Shown: positions 47,901-58,346 of the stretch, piece by piece
How positions within the stretch are numbered: position 1 is the first letter of the stretch
Layout: each line of letters opens with the position of its first letter
Assembly: GCA_030762175.1 (NCBI GenBank)
Contig: CM060842.1
Coordinates: 48,408,501-48,472,500, forward strand
Source of the DNA: Metallyticus violacea
Lineage: Eukaryota; Arthropoda; Insecta; Mantodea; Metallyticidae
DNA: 64,000 nucleotides
Direction: 5' to 3'
Program-made: the position numbers and the translations under genes
Notes under the pieces: model-generated
The model's database searches: none
What the model was told of the DNA's origin: nothing
Seen by the model: the letters and a program-made list of their open reading frames with translations, nothing else

Positions 47901-47933
47901 CTTTAATTAACATCAAGTAGATGTTAATTAAAG
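47901..47933. other. Perfect 14-bp inverted repeat with 5-base loop
   Basis: CTTTAATTAACATC (47901-47914), loop AAGTA, GATGTTAATTAAAG (47920-47933). It lies directly before a SINE head. Confidence 0.9.
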
Positions 47934-48095
47934 TAGAGGTGCTGGGTTCAATCCTGGCCAGGTCAAGCTCTCTGGGTAAGGTTTTTTTAATCGGAGTTTT
48001 CCCTTACCAAGAAGGTGAATGCCAGATAGCTTTGAGGTACCAACGACTTGAGCATTTGCAGCATCATTGATTCATTTCATTCATTCTTAAAGACT
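47934..48095 (+). mobile_element. tRNA-derived SINE fragment
   Basis: GGGTTCAATCCTGGCC near 47944 fits a B box. It is followed by GGTCAAGC, a TTTTCCCTTACC..GAATGCCAGA body and an ATTCATTTCATTCATTC tail. The A box and 5' head are missing, cut at the hairpin at 47901-47933. Confidence 0.65.
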
Positions 48096-48334
48096 TCCAC
48101 CTATAGTATTTAGTCCACAATTCACAAACGTAACAAGAAGACCAACGTAGTTAAGAGACAATTATGTTAAAGAGAGAGAGATCATGATACACACACCTCA
48201 CCCTAGTTCAAAAGGAAATTTCTAATTTATACGAAAGAGCTGAATACATTATAAGCAATTGTTCATTTTAGAAGCATTGAAATTATGGCTTAACTGGCAA
48301 TACAGAAAAGTATAATCACACAAGTCTACAGAAA

Positions 48335-48515
48335 GGGATGGCAAAGATCACTAAAGCATAGACTCTGCAGAGTTCTGTGATTCTATTCCCACTGTCCATG
48401 AAGTTTTATCCAGGTTTTCCTCATTCCTCATTAATGGCAAATGCTATTTCTTTTAATCTATTATCAATGTCCACTGCCTGTGATGCCTCAGGACATTAAA
48501 AAGCCTTAACATATT
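48335..48515 (+). mobile_element. tRNA-derived SINE (family 2)
   Basis: The head has GATCACTAAAGCATAGACTC, and the B-box position reads TGATTCTATTCCC. The body reads TTATCCAGGTTTTCCTCATT, TTAATGGCAAATGC and CACTGCCTGTGATGCCTCAG. It is the most complete copy with 60640-60930. Confidence 0.7.
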
Positions 48516-48662
48516 CATTAAGTAGATGATATTAATTCAATCAAGAAATGCTGCACAAATAATAAATTGACTTGAATAAACAATGGTCATTTCATAATAG
48601 TACAATGATGCTTTCAACTGGAGCATTATGATTTAAATAAGTCCATTATTGCTACAATTTTT

Positions 48663-49200
48663 ATCAATTGGTATGGTATGGAATATTTAGCAAGAATATG
48701 AAGAAACAGATGGAAAAAAAGATGGGCACCTTAGATGTGCCAAAAACAAAAAGTGAGACTCTACTGCAACACATAGTAAAGTGCAAAATTGTTAAACACA
48801 AATATAACTACCGATTCTGCTGGATTTTACTTAAAGACAAGAAGTCTGCTGCAAATTTAAATGTAGTAATAGGCAACTTTTTTTAACAAACCAAATCACT
48901 GAAACTATTTTCAAGGGAAATAATTTTCATGCTCCCAGAAGAAAATCTAACAACTTGAGTGTTAAGTAGTGGACTTAAGACACTGGAGGGAAAAAGGGGG
49001 GCACTAAGTAATGCCTACAGCGCAGCATGAATACTGCAACTTGGACTATTTCTGATTGGGTAACAGAAATAAATATTCTCAGATGATTTGAATGCATAAG
49101 AATATGCAATTGGTTTGTTCAAATTATCACAAACAATTCCATAATTGAAAGCTATTCTGGACATAAATTAGAATTTGATCTATGCCATAAATATCTGAGC
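48663..49200 (+). repeat. Unclassified dispersed repeat, copy 1
   Basis: This matches 56996-57345 in the same orientation: GGAATATTTAGCAAGAA, ATGAAGAAA, GTGAGACTCTACTGCAA, CTGCTGCAAATTTAAA, and further on TTCAAATTATCACAAAC and TTTGAGCTxTTTT. Copy 1 keeps an open frame of 72 codons (48668-48886), including SKNMKKQMEKKMGTLDVPKT. I do not recognise it as any known element. Confidence 0.65.
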
Positions 49201-49975
49201 TATTTTATTTTTTTATCCTAATTATTTTTTTAATATGCTTATTGTCTAATGGGATTCTCCATGGTTATATCTTTAATAGCAAAACTTATGTACATGATAG
49301 CATTATCTGCTCATGTGCTACTGTATGATCTAGTTTTGAAAAAAAAAAGTGAGGTTAGGTGCAAGATAAATATGCAATTTACTTATTTATATATTCAACA
49401 GGAATTCCAGTTTATAATCTGGTGATCATTATAAATGTGTTATCCCACTTTGAAAATAAAATTCAAAGATAACCTTCAAAAGCAATTATATTAATTAGGA
49501 CACACAATTAATGAACTCAAGTTCTGTATAAAGCTATCAAAACTGGTGCATCTTATTTCAGGTCCAAATATCACACAAAAAATTCACATCAGAATAAGTT
49601 ATGCAGCAGAAGGTGTTATGTCAAAATACCATACATGGTCACAATAATTTCAGCACTGCAATAAAAGATCAATCATGTGTAATATTAATGGATGCAAGAT
49701 AGGGTTTACAGTCATGCATCCTAAAAGTCACCCTATTAATCAAAACCAAAAAAGAAAGTATACCCAACTCTTTTGCTTTTTTGCATTTACAATGTTCTAT
49801 TACTCTCAGAAATTAATTTTTCTTCATGTAATAAAATTAGAGTATTCATGAATACTAAGTGCATATCCAAGACAAAGTTAAACTAGAAACAGCTCACAAT
49901 GACTAGCAACATACAGAGTTAAATATGCAACAAAAGAGTTAGGTTATTTACAACATAAAAACCCACACGCAGTAC
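49201..49975. other. Intron stretch without recognised features
   Basis: AT-rich. Nothing identifiable. Confidence 0.55.
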
Positions 49976-50041
49976 CCAAAAGCACCACCAATATGGGAAG
50001 AAGCAGCAGCTGCAGCAGCATGTGGGTGGATTGTGATGTAC

Positions 50042-50158
50042 CTGTGGTATGCTTCGTCTTGCGAGGCAACTGTCAACACGGAAGGGCAGTTGGAGCTGAT
50101 GTGGCAGGCAAGACCCAAGCCTGAGGTGTAACACGCACTGCAGTTCCTATCCTTACAG
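50042..50158 (-). CDS. HIPK: HIPK coding exon C, Cys-rich insert (possibly extending to 49976)
   Basis: The exon encodes CCKDRNCSACYTSGLGLACH, then NCPSVLTVASQDEAYH. The Cys-rich part has no counterpart I can recall in vertebrate HIPKs; the identification comes from position and phase between exons B and D. Acceptor CTCGTAG at 50159; one base completes the TG of exon B to TGC (Cys). The donor CAG|GTACAT below 50042 gives phase 2, fitting exon D. A second phase-compatible donor, GG|GTACTG below 49976, would add 22 residues (RYITIHPHAAAAAASSHIGG and two more). That extra 66 bp is exon-like in composition. Confidence 0.8.
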
Positions 50159-51845
50159 CTACGAGGGGGGAACAGGGAGTCAGAATAAACAAAAACTAAG
50201 GGAGATACACATACTGTCTCCACCACCATCATCCTCTCCAACAGCACATTGATAATTTATTGTTTTACAACAAATACCAAACCAAAATGCTGCCTTCAAT
50301 TTCTTAGAGAGATCTCAAAAAATTGAAATGAAAATATTTCAAGTAACCAAGTAATTATTTGGAAAATGCATCTACCATGCACCACTGCTTGATCCATAAA
50401 TGGCAATTTTCAACACCAAATAAAATGGACTAAGGAGAGGTTATATCTATCCTAATACTTTCATTTTGTTTTGTGTCCCACTATTGTCTTAAATTCTCAC
50501 TTACTGTTCTTTTCATATGTACATGGATGATTATATATATGACCATATTTACTTTCATATAAGATTAATTTTGTCTCCAATATTTTCTAAAATAAAAAGT
50601 CAAGGTATATTTTAAACGAGGATAAACATTTATAGAAAAAATCAAGAGTTTCCTTCTTATGGCAACACCTTTTACTGCATATTTTGAGCTGGTTTCGAAT
50701 TTTATCAAGTAATATTGAACCAAAATAGTACAGTGACTTTTAAGTCTCCAATTAATATGTATCGAACAATACCAGCAGTACATAAACTAAGACAGGAACT
50801 AAGAGTAGATTTGGGTGGCATGATTCTTTTGCATCAGCCCATTCTAAATGTTCAAACATACTCTGCAAATTAATTCATAAGATTTATTCACAATTCTTTC
50901 ACGATTAAGCACCATTTGCAATTCCGACTATTCTTCTGGATCATTAGTGAACAAATTCCTATAGGACACTGTATATGTTTTTTCTATTAAATACAATTTG
51001 AATTTCAGTCAGTTTTAACACATTAATACTGCTATTGAATAATTTAAAGAGCTTTAACAGGTTATGATATGGTACATATTTTTATTGGGGAAGGCCAGCT
51101 TAACCCCTCTTGTTAACTTCATTTCAACCCACTGAACATAATCCTTTCTTTGACAAGAGTTCACTCTTCCACAAAATATGGAATGGCATGTACTTAACCA
51201 TAGCCATTTATTTCCCGAAGTAATCAGCTAACAATGTTTCACTTTCTCTCTCACATGTACTTCCTCCCTTTTATCAGGAGTTGACAGAATTCAGTGATGG
51301 CCATAAGCATTTTACAGTTTCATGAGCCAGCACAAGAATTAAGCTGCATACTGCCATTCAAGTTCCAATCCAAAGGCATGCAATTCTTGTTGAATGACAA
51401 ATCATCGTGCATATTCTCAGTTACAATCCACGGGCATGTGGGTCTTTTATGAATAACAAATCATGTTGTGGATCTAGAGTTGTTCTAATAAATTAATTCA
51501 TGAATTCCTCTAATTCTACTACCTAGTCACCAATAATGCAATATAACATATGAAACAAAGCAAAAATGCTGTACAATGTACCCTAAAATTAAAAACCTAA
51601 CAGAAGTTTACTACCAGTAATACTTAGTATTCACAGCATTATCTTTATCTCACTACCAGATTCAGCATCACTGTTGTCCTCATTGCAGAATCCTTTCCAG
51701 CATCCACATTCAACTCCTGGTATTGTCATGGTATGCATACATTTAGAGATTTTTCTTGCTCAAATTTAACAGGAAAAGTTTGGGAGCATGTATTACTAGG
51801 TAGCATCTTTTATGCAAGCAAATATGGTATTTAATACAATTAAGA
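50159..51845. other. HIPK intron B-C stretch without recognised features
   Basis: AT-rich. I see no gene or repeat I can name. Confidence 0.55.
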
Positions 51846-52112
51846 TCATTGTATGATTGAGTCAAAATACACATTCTTATTGGCTCCACTTGTTTAAATG
51901 TAGTATATGTTTCCCACCAGCTAACTGTTGACTGCTCGATAATTCATTATTATTTGGGGATGCATATTCTACTCTAATTGAGGTGTGATGAATTTAAAGT
52001 TCATGTCGACAGTTAGTTGATGATGCAGACAAAGCTCTGCAAAACATGTACTACATTTAACAAATAAGTGGAGTCAATAAGAGTGAGCAGTCAGACTCAA
52101 TCATACATTATT
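51846..52112. mobile_element. Inverted pair of PLE tails (subfamily D)
   Basis: The left side on the minus strand and the right side on the plus strand share a PLE end: TTTAAATGTAGTA-type, GTGGAGTCAATAAGAGTG, then GACTCAATCATAC. Between them the minus strand reads an AT-rich protein end similar to the PLE C-terminus (TTCATCACACCTCAATTAGAG). The right arm carries TTGATGATGCAGACAAAGCTCTGC and AAAACATGTAC (52016-52055), a decayed hammerhead-like core. No clear TSD. Confidence 0.7.
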
Positions 52113-52654
52113 AGTTTCACTCTACAAGTTTCAATTAGCATTTCAAATAGTACTTAATATTTCAAACTGAACAGATTTAGAAAAGCAGAAACATGGTTAT
52201 TTCATTTCTAAATTGAAGATGTTTACAAGATCTTTTTCCTCAATGAATATCAACAGATACAGAGAGTTTGAAAATCGGTACTTTGCCATTTACTTCTTAA
52301 CTGCTGAATTTATGCCGTTTCTATACATTTGCAAATCAGAATCCACATGTAATACTGACATACAGAAATGAATGAGTACTAATTTGCTACTTGATTGCAG
52401 AATTTATACTGTTCTATACAATTTCTAAATCAGAACCCACATATTATACTGACATTCAGAAATGTTGGTCTAATTTTATTACTAATTATGTTGAATTATT
52501 AAACTCTGCAAACCTGCTCAATAACTCCAGCTCATCATATTTATTTTTTAAAAAAATGTCAAATGACAGAAATGAAGGGGTTTGTACTTCATATCACTTA
52601 AAAAGCATGCAGACAGCAAGCTGAGAAATCCATTTGTTATATAGTGAGCACATC
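52113..52654. other. Intron stretch without recognised features
   Basis: AT-rich. It includes a short internal near-repeat (CAGAATCCACAT near 52330 and CAGAACCCACAT near 52430). Nothing else identified. Confidence 0.5.
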
Positions 52655-53340
52655 TAGTGCTAGTCATGCCTCCTTCACGAACAACAGCATAGGGTAGTGG
52701 GTAAAACCGGGGAATGGCAGCATCGATGCAGAGAAGTGTACTGAGAGTTCAACAAATACAGGCATACATAACAGTCTTAATGCAGAGAAAGAAGCAATGG
52801 AATGCCAAAAATTCACTTTTTAGAATGCATGTAGGTAATCACTTTCAAACGTCAAAATCAAACTGCAAACTGTAATGTAACAATTGTAAAACATAAAGAA
52901 AATAATTGATACGAAAAAAGGCTCATGCTTTTAATAGAATAAGTTCTGGATATATTTTTTTTTAAAACTTAAGCTAACTTAACCTAACCAAACTAATATT
53001 TGCAGCCTGCGAGTTAACAATATAACTTTGGCAATTTTTTTTTAAACCTAAGATAACCTTTGCATTTTTTTTTAAACTCAAGCTAATCTAACCTACATTG
53101 CAACATACATGAAATGAAAGTAAAATTGCAACCTATGCATTGTCCTCCCTAAAAAAAATTAACATTTAAGAATAAATAAAAGTTTGAACCCACTACTTTT
53201 CCATTGGTAGCATGATACTGAGCCACCAGGCGACATGAACATAATGCTAACTATCCGCCTACATTAGCTCACTGAGTTGAACTTAGTTTTTTCCGCTACC
53301 CACCACTGTTTTTTGTGAAAGGAGGCATGACTGGAGCACC
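52655..53340. mobile_element. MITE-like element with ~45-bp terminal inverted repeats
   Basis: The left end (about 52655-52706) and the reverse complement of the right end (about 53290-53340) share GTGCTxxAGTCATGCCTCC, TTCAC, AACAG, GGTAG and AAAA blocks. The interior contains three copies of a poly(T)-AAAC-TAAGxTAAC-type motif (about 52959, 53036, 53066) and, on the minus strand near 53225-53195, a CTGGTGGCTCAGTATC and GGGTTCAAAC pair that resembles tRNA A and B boxes. No ORF. Exact termini and TSD are unclear. Confidence 0.68.
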
Positions 53341-54289
53341 AGAAGCATTCACTGCATACAGATAAACGAAGAATTCTATCACAGAACAAAATTTCCAGAA
53401 TACACATTATGCTGATCATTGTGTAAGACTGTGATTATTTATATAGAAAATAGATACAAAACAGAAGCTAGCCCTATTTTTGCATCACTTTATTCACTGC
53501 TGTCCAATATTTTTGGTCTGTGTCACTAAGTACTTCTAAAACAGAATTATAAACAGTAAAAATGGCATGTTTGCATCCATAAAATTATGTTGCTAATGGT
53601 GCTTTTTGGTAACATTTTCCAGATAAGTAATTCTAACCAAAATAAAATCTGACATTATTGATATCCACAGGATATTCCTGCTCTGCATTTAATATCAAAA
53701 TTATGAAGGATGCAGGATGATGCTGATGCAGTCAGCTTCGAGGTGGCTAAGTTGCAGGTACAACACAACTCTTTTTACATACCAGACTCTGAAGTTCATA
53801 TTCAGTTGATGTCCTCTGAAAAAATTAGTTTGCTTTACACATTCACAAAACATATTTTCTACCATCTTGTTTGCATAAAGTTGCAAATAATAATTAAGCA
53901 AATCACCTCCTGCATTAGGACATTTTGCTCCTGAATATGAACTGCAGAATTTGGAAAACACTTAGTAAATGAAATGAAAAAACATAAAAGAAACTGGGAT
54001 TGGAAGCAAACAGCTCTGGATACAAATTGCAACATAAATAACCAAGGCCATGCAAATTATCATTCACGGTAAATAAATATGGAAGAATATAATATAGCTT
54101 AGTTTCTTTTTAAAAAGAAAGACTTATCTACATGTACATTTACAGTTTAATTAATTTCAGTTTTATGAAGGAAAACATAAGTTTGGGGTTAAGTATGACC
54201 TAGAAGATTAACTATCTCCCCAAACATATATTCCAACCCCATGGTGCCAAGTTTGCCTAGTATCATGAATAAAGTGGTGCAGATCTTAC
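53341..54289. other. Intron stretch without recognised features
   Basis: AT-rich. Short overlapping ORFs on both strands near 53701-53961 look like chance. Nothing identified. Confidence 0.55.
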
Positions 54290-54402
54290 CATTTTCCAGG
54301 AGCCTCATCTTCACTGTCCGATATAGTAATAACAGATACAGCCGGTGATGGCGTGTCGTGGATTGTAATAGTTTGCTGTCGTCCTGCTACAACTTGCTGT
54401 GA
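54290..54402 (-). CDS. HIPK: HIPK coding exon B, SUMO-interacting motif
   Basis: The exon encodes SQQVVAGRQQTITIHDTPSP, then AVSVITISDSEDEAPGK. VSVITIS followed by an acidic run is the SUMO-interacting motif of HIPKs, needed in vertebrates for localisation to nuclear bodies. IHDTPSP just upstream is also typical. The acceptor AATAAAAGC..TTTTTTAG lies at 54403, and the donor ATG|GTAAGAT lies below 54290. It starts in phase 0 (after exon A) and ends in phase 2. A mariner begins only 82 bp upstream of the acceptor. Confidence 0.94.
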
Positions 54403-54484
54403 CTAAAAAAAATAAAAGCATTCTGTTACCTTATTTTCATATTTATAGCAAACGCATATGTAAGTTGAACATAACTGGACTATA

Positions 54485-55421
54485 TGAGGGTTGGTCTAAC
54501 TTAGCAACAAGAGCTGTGTGCACAGGCAACACTGTCATTAAGGCATATACCATCACTCAGCTTTCCTCGCCTTTTCTCTTTGATGGAAGCACGCAGTCTG
54601 TGCAGTAGGCCAGTACAGTACTCCCTCTTTACTGTGGTGTTCCTCTCCTTGAAGTCAATGAAGAGTATTCCTTCACAGTCCCCAAAGATTGTGGCCATGA
54701 TCTTCTTGGTTGACTGAGTAACCTTGACCTTTAGAGGCAGTGCTTTTCCAGTTTTACACCACTTCATTGATTTTATTTTGGACAAGGGATCATAGTAGAG
54801 GACCTAGTTTCATTTCCCATAACAATGGTTTGCAAAGCTTCTCTCTCGTTGCCACAACAGATGACTTGTTGCTGCTTTTGAACTGAGAAAAGAAGTCTAG
54901 GACCCCATCTTACACTAACCTAATTCATGTTTAAATATTCATGAATAATTTGAAGGACTGTTGTTTTAAAAAGGCCTAACCATGCTGTTTTGTCTGTAAC
55001 TTTGACCTGCCAGTCTTCCATAATTTCTCCTTCCACAAGAGTCAGTTTTCAGGAGTGAGCACCTCCAAGAGCCGAGCTACACATTCTTCATCTTCAATGC
55101 TTTCTGGACACATTCGAAAAAGTTTGGCCCATTCTTTTATGGTAGAACATGATAGGGATGCTTCCCCATATACACGTCCAATCGCTGTTTAATTTCATTT
55201 AGAGAAGTCCTTATTTTGTGAAGAACGTAATAACAGCTCATTTTGAACATTTCACAATCTTCTACACATAGCCTTTTTTATGCAACTATATCTGAAAAAC
55301 TGAACACAGCAGAGTGGAGCTGCAATTATTTACTTAACAGATAAGGTATGACACCAGATAATGGCTTGGTGAAGATGATAATCCTTATCAGCGAGGCTGG
55401 AAACTTATGGACCTACCCTCA
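54485..55421 (-). mobile_element. Mariner element, 937 bp, TA-flanked, inactive
   Basis: The ends read TGAGGGTTGGTC (54485) and, inverted, TGAGGGTAGGTC (55421), each bordered by TA. The minus strand carries a mariner transposase. Its middle part (54785-54501) reads MKWCKTGKALPL, then STKKIMATIFGDCEGILFID, then LLHRLRASIKEKRRGKLSDG, equivalent to the region with the first and second catalytic Asp (the second falls in a damaged NDSVACAHSS stretch). The upstream N-terminal part is frameshifted. The C-terminal third is absent, so it is a deleted copy. Confidence 0.85.
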
Positions 55422-55454
55422 TATTTATTAATTACTGGCTTTTCTACATAAATA

Positions 55455-56740
55455 TTATAAATTCAATTTAATTTAACAATACACACAACAATATGAATTC
55501 CAAAACCTATCTTAATTTAGTTCCTAAATAGTCAAGCACATTTCTATCCCAGGATCTCCCACACTCACCTCCTAAATAGTGGATGTGCTTAGATTTCCAT
55601 CTCTAAAATCATACAAGTTCACTGAATATTAACTTTCTTCCCATTCAGCCTGCTTTTCTTAACCTTCAAAATTCATTTTTCTTGCACTCTTCCTAAATAT
55701 ATTCTTATTCTTTTATTTGTTTTACTCCATAACCTGCTAACCTGCTAAAAATTTAATTCTATATATTCTTCTTTTTACATATTCCATTTTAGTTTCCATA
55801 TATCATCTCTCCAGCTTTACATTTTCTTGTATTCCAACTAAGCGTGAATTTTTCTTTTATTCCATGAAACATTCCTTTCATTACACTACACGTTAACACA
55901 TTCTTCCTTTATTACTCACCTTAGAGCATTTTAAACATATTTGCATCCAATCACCACCTATGGTGCCTCAGTAGTAAAAACGGGCATTTAAAAAGAAGAA
56001 GATAATGATGAATCAGCACCCAATCTCCTCCAAGCAAAACCTTTTCTACTTCATCTATAATAATCCATATATTTTCCCCATCTTAGATTTTATCACCCCA
56101 TACAATTTCAAGGATCTTTGTTTATCCTGAAAGCTATCTCCAAATTTGTTTTTCTTTACATTCCATCCTTATCCTTTTCCAGAATCCTATCACATTCCTT
56201 TTTCCTTATAGCCATTTATTATCCATTTCAACCTCTTCTAGCCTATTTCTCACTCCTAACTATTTGCTGTCCTAGCTTTTCTCTTATATCTCATACATTC
56301 TTTATGCATATAATTATCCCCTAATCTCATATTCTAATTCAATACTCCATAACTTCTTCCACTTCTCGTAATTTTTCCAAGTTCAGCCAAGCTACATTAT
56401 TTGGTAAAGTTAAAGCAACCTGAACATCTTGCAAAACATCCTATGTATTAAATTTGTCTTTGACTTAGTCCCTGTTAAGCCCCATACTTACTGTTTTATA
56501 CATCCGTTGCAGCCATTTACGGGACATCTCATAAGCATTCTCTAAATGCTGTCATGAATATTTTTGATTTTATCATCATATGCTTACTATGTACTTCCCA
56601 CTTCCACAACTGCATGATCTTACTCCTAAAGTCAAATTCCTTCACCAATTCTACTTTCTATTTAGAAACAGTCTTTCCACTTTGCTCAATTACTACCCAT
56701 TTTAAATACCACCAATTTTGATTTTTACCTCTTAAGTTTT
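55455..56740 (-). pseudogene. LINE C-terminal part and 3' end, decayed
   Basis: On the minus strand near 56725-56560 it reads NQNWWYLKWVVIEQSGKTVS and KVELVKEFDF, matching the KWYWEGAEIEVVNKFDYLG region of the LINE at 39642-40890. The remainder is pyrimidine-rich on the plus strand and ends near AAATTCAATTTAATTTAAC at about 55455, like that LINE's 3' end. Near 55950-55995 a short SINE family 2 tail (GGTGCCTCAG..GGGCATTTAA) is embedded on the plus strand. Confidence 0.6.
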
Positions 56741-56854
56741 AAAAATTCTGTTTTTTAAAATTGATAAATAAAACAAAGTTATTCTTGCTGTTATGATGCT
56801 TAGGATATCTTTAATGCATACAAAAGCTTCTTTTTTATAATATCTTGAGGCATC

Positions 56855-56950
56855 ACATGCAATGGACATTGATAATACATGAAATGAAATAGATCTGCCA
56901 TTAATGACTGAGGAAAACCTGGATAAAACTTTATGGACAATTGGAAGCAT
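56855..56950 (-). mobile_element. SINE family 2 body fragment
   Basis: The minus strand reads AAAGTTTTATCCAGGTTTTC, TCATTAATGGCAGATC and GTGATGCCTCAAG, as at 48400-48500. The head is missing. Confidence 0.7.
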
Positions 56951-57000
56951 GTAAGTGGAGTCAATAATAGTGTAGTTTAACTCAACTCAATCATACAATC
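56946..57000 (+). repeat. PLE 3' tail fragment (subfamily D)
   Basis: GTAAGTGGAGTCAATAATAG, GTGTAGTTTAACTC, TCAATCATACAA. The same end as at 52060-52112 and 6724-6800. Confidence 0.65.
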
Positions 57001-57345
57001 AATTGGTGTGATATGGAATATTTAGCAAGAACATGAAGAAATAGGTGCAAGATAAGATGGACACAATTAAGTTTGATAAAAAAAAACAAAAAATGAGACA
57101 CTACTGCAATACAAAGTAAGGTTCAAAATAGCTAAGTACACATATAATTATCGATTTGCTAAATTTTTCCTACATATAAGATGCATGCTGCAAATTTAAA
57201 AATAATAGTTCCTGCGATTTGTTTTTCAAGGGAAAGGGCAGATGGTTTCACTGCATATGCAAATCGTTATTCAAATTATCACAAACTGCCCATTTCTTTT
57301 CCATTCAGGATGTGCCTTGCATTTGAGCTGTTTTCCATGAAAATT
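56996..57345 (+). repeat. Unclassified dispersed repeat, copy 2
   Basis: Second copy of the repeat described at 48663, with deletions and stop codons. It lies directly after a PLE tail fragment. Confidence 0.62.
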
Positions 57346-58230
57346 TCACTTATTCATTTCCCTAAAGATAGTTCCAACTAATCTCTTAAAAGATATTACA
57401 CATGAGGAATGGAAATGCAACAAAATATCCCTTTCAGCCTTCTTGCTTATTCTTAACTACTAAAATTTTATCTACCTATACTACCTATAAATCATTAACT
57501 AACATCTACACTAGCAAAAGTAAAAAGTGGATTAAAAAGGGAATCATAAACTCCACAGATGCAGCACCTTTTCAATATAAGCAAAATAAATAAATCTGAT
57601 GGATTCATAAAATATTTTAAACAGTATAAACAAATTTATAGTAACGTAATAAAAGCAGCTAAGAAACGATATATTAATCAACAGATTTACAACTCGTCAA
57701 ATATAAAACAAGACCATTTGGAATGTAATAAGGAGAGAAACTAACACTAATACCATTATAAATCCCAAACTAAACAGTAATGAAAAAGGTGTATACCTTA
57801 AGCCAGTAACACATGAGGAAATAATCAGTATAGTTGATTGCAAAAAGAATAGTCTTTTGGCAGGACCAGACAAAGTACCAGAATGCTTAATTAAACAGTG
57901 CATAAGCTACATTATTGATCCCTTAATTGACATATGTAACTGTTCCATTACTTCTGGAAAATTTCCATAGAATCTTAAATCAAGTAAAATTGTCCCCATA
58001 TTTAAAAAAAAAAAACAGCCCAAATAATGTTGATAATTATAGGCCAAATTCACTCATATCAGAGTTCTCAAAAATACTACAAACTGTAATGTATAGTAGA
58101 ATTGCCCCTTTTCTAGAAAAATATGTGTTGGGTGACCAACAAAATGGCTTTAGAAAAAATAAGAGCATAAATAATGCCCTATATTTCTTCATAAAGCAAA
58201 CACTTTAGAGAATTGATGATCACAAATCTA

Positions 58231-58346
58231 CATATCCTAAACTTAGGTATTCATTTTTTTTAACACTAAACTCCACTTACTTACATAAAAGTAACATGCG
58301 TTTCAGGAGAATCTCTCCCATCTTCAGTTGCTCATCGAACCGCCGT
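58231..58346 (-). mobile_element. 116-bp PLE tail inserted in the LINE, 11-bp TSD
   Basis: TCACAAATCTA flanks it at 58220-58230 and 58347-58357. The minus strand reads GAGCAACTGAAGATGGGAG, GATTCTCCTGAAACGC, GTAAGTAAGTGGAG and a terminal CCTAAGTTTAGGATATG. It includes a hammerhead-like motif (58290-58335) with an intact CUGAAGA core. Removing it joins the LINE frame into motif A. Confidence 0.93.
58290..58335 (-). ncRNA. Hammerhead-ribozyme-like motif in the PLE tail
   Basis: Core CTGAAGA, an extra U, helix II GGGAGA with loop GAT and TCTCCT, GAAAC, then GCATGTT. Helix II is six base pairs with one G-U. Confidence 0.6.

Noticed and set aside
49948..50247. Long minus-strand ORF around exon C taken as one gene
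   Set aside because: The part above 50158 lies beyond a clear acceptor and has no similarity; only the portion below fits the HIPK phase chain.
52970..52990. AACCTAACC as insect telomere repeat (TTAGG)n
   Set aside because: Only two units inside a larger element with similar TAAG/TAAC motifs; far too short to be telomeric.
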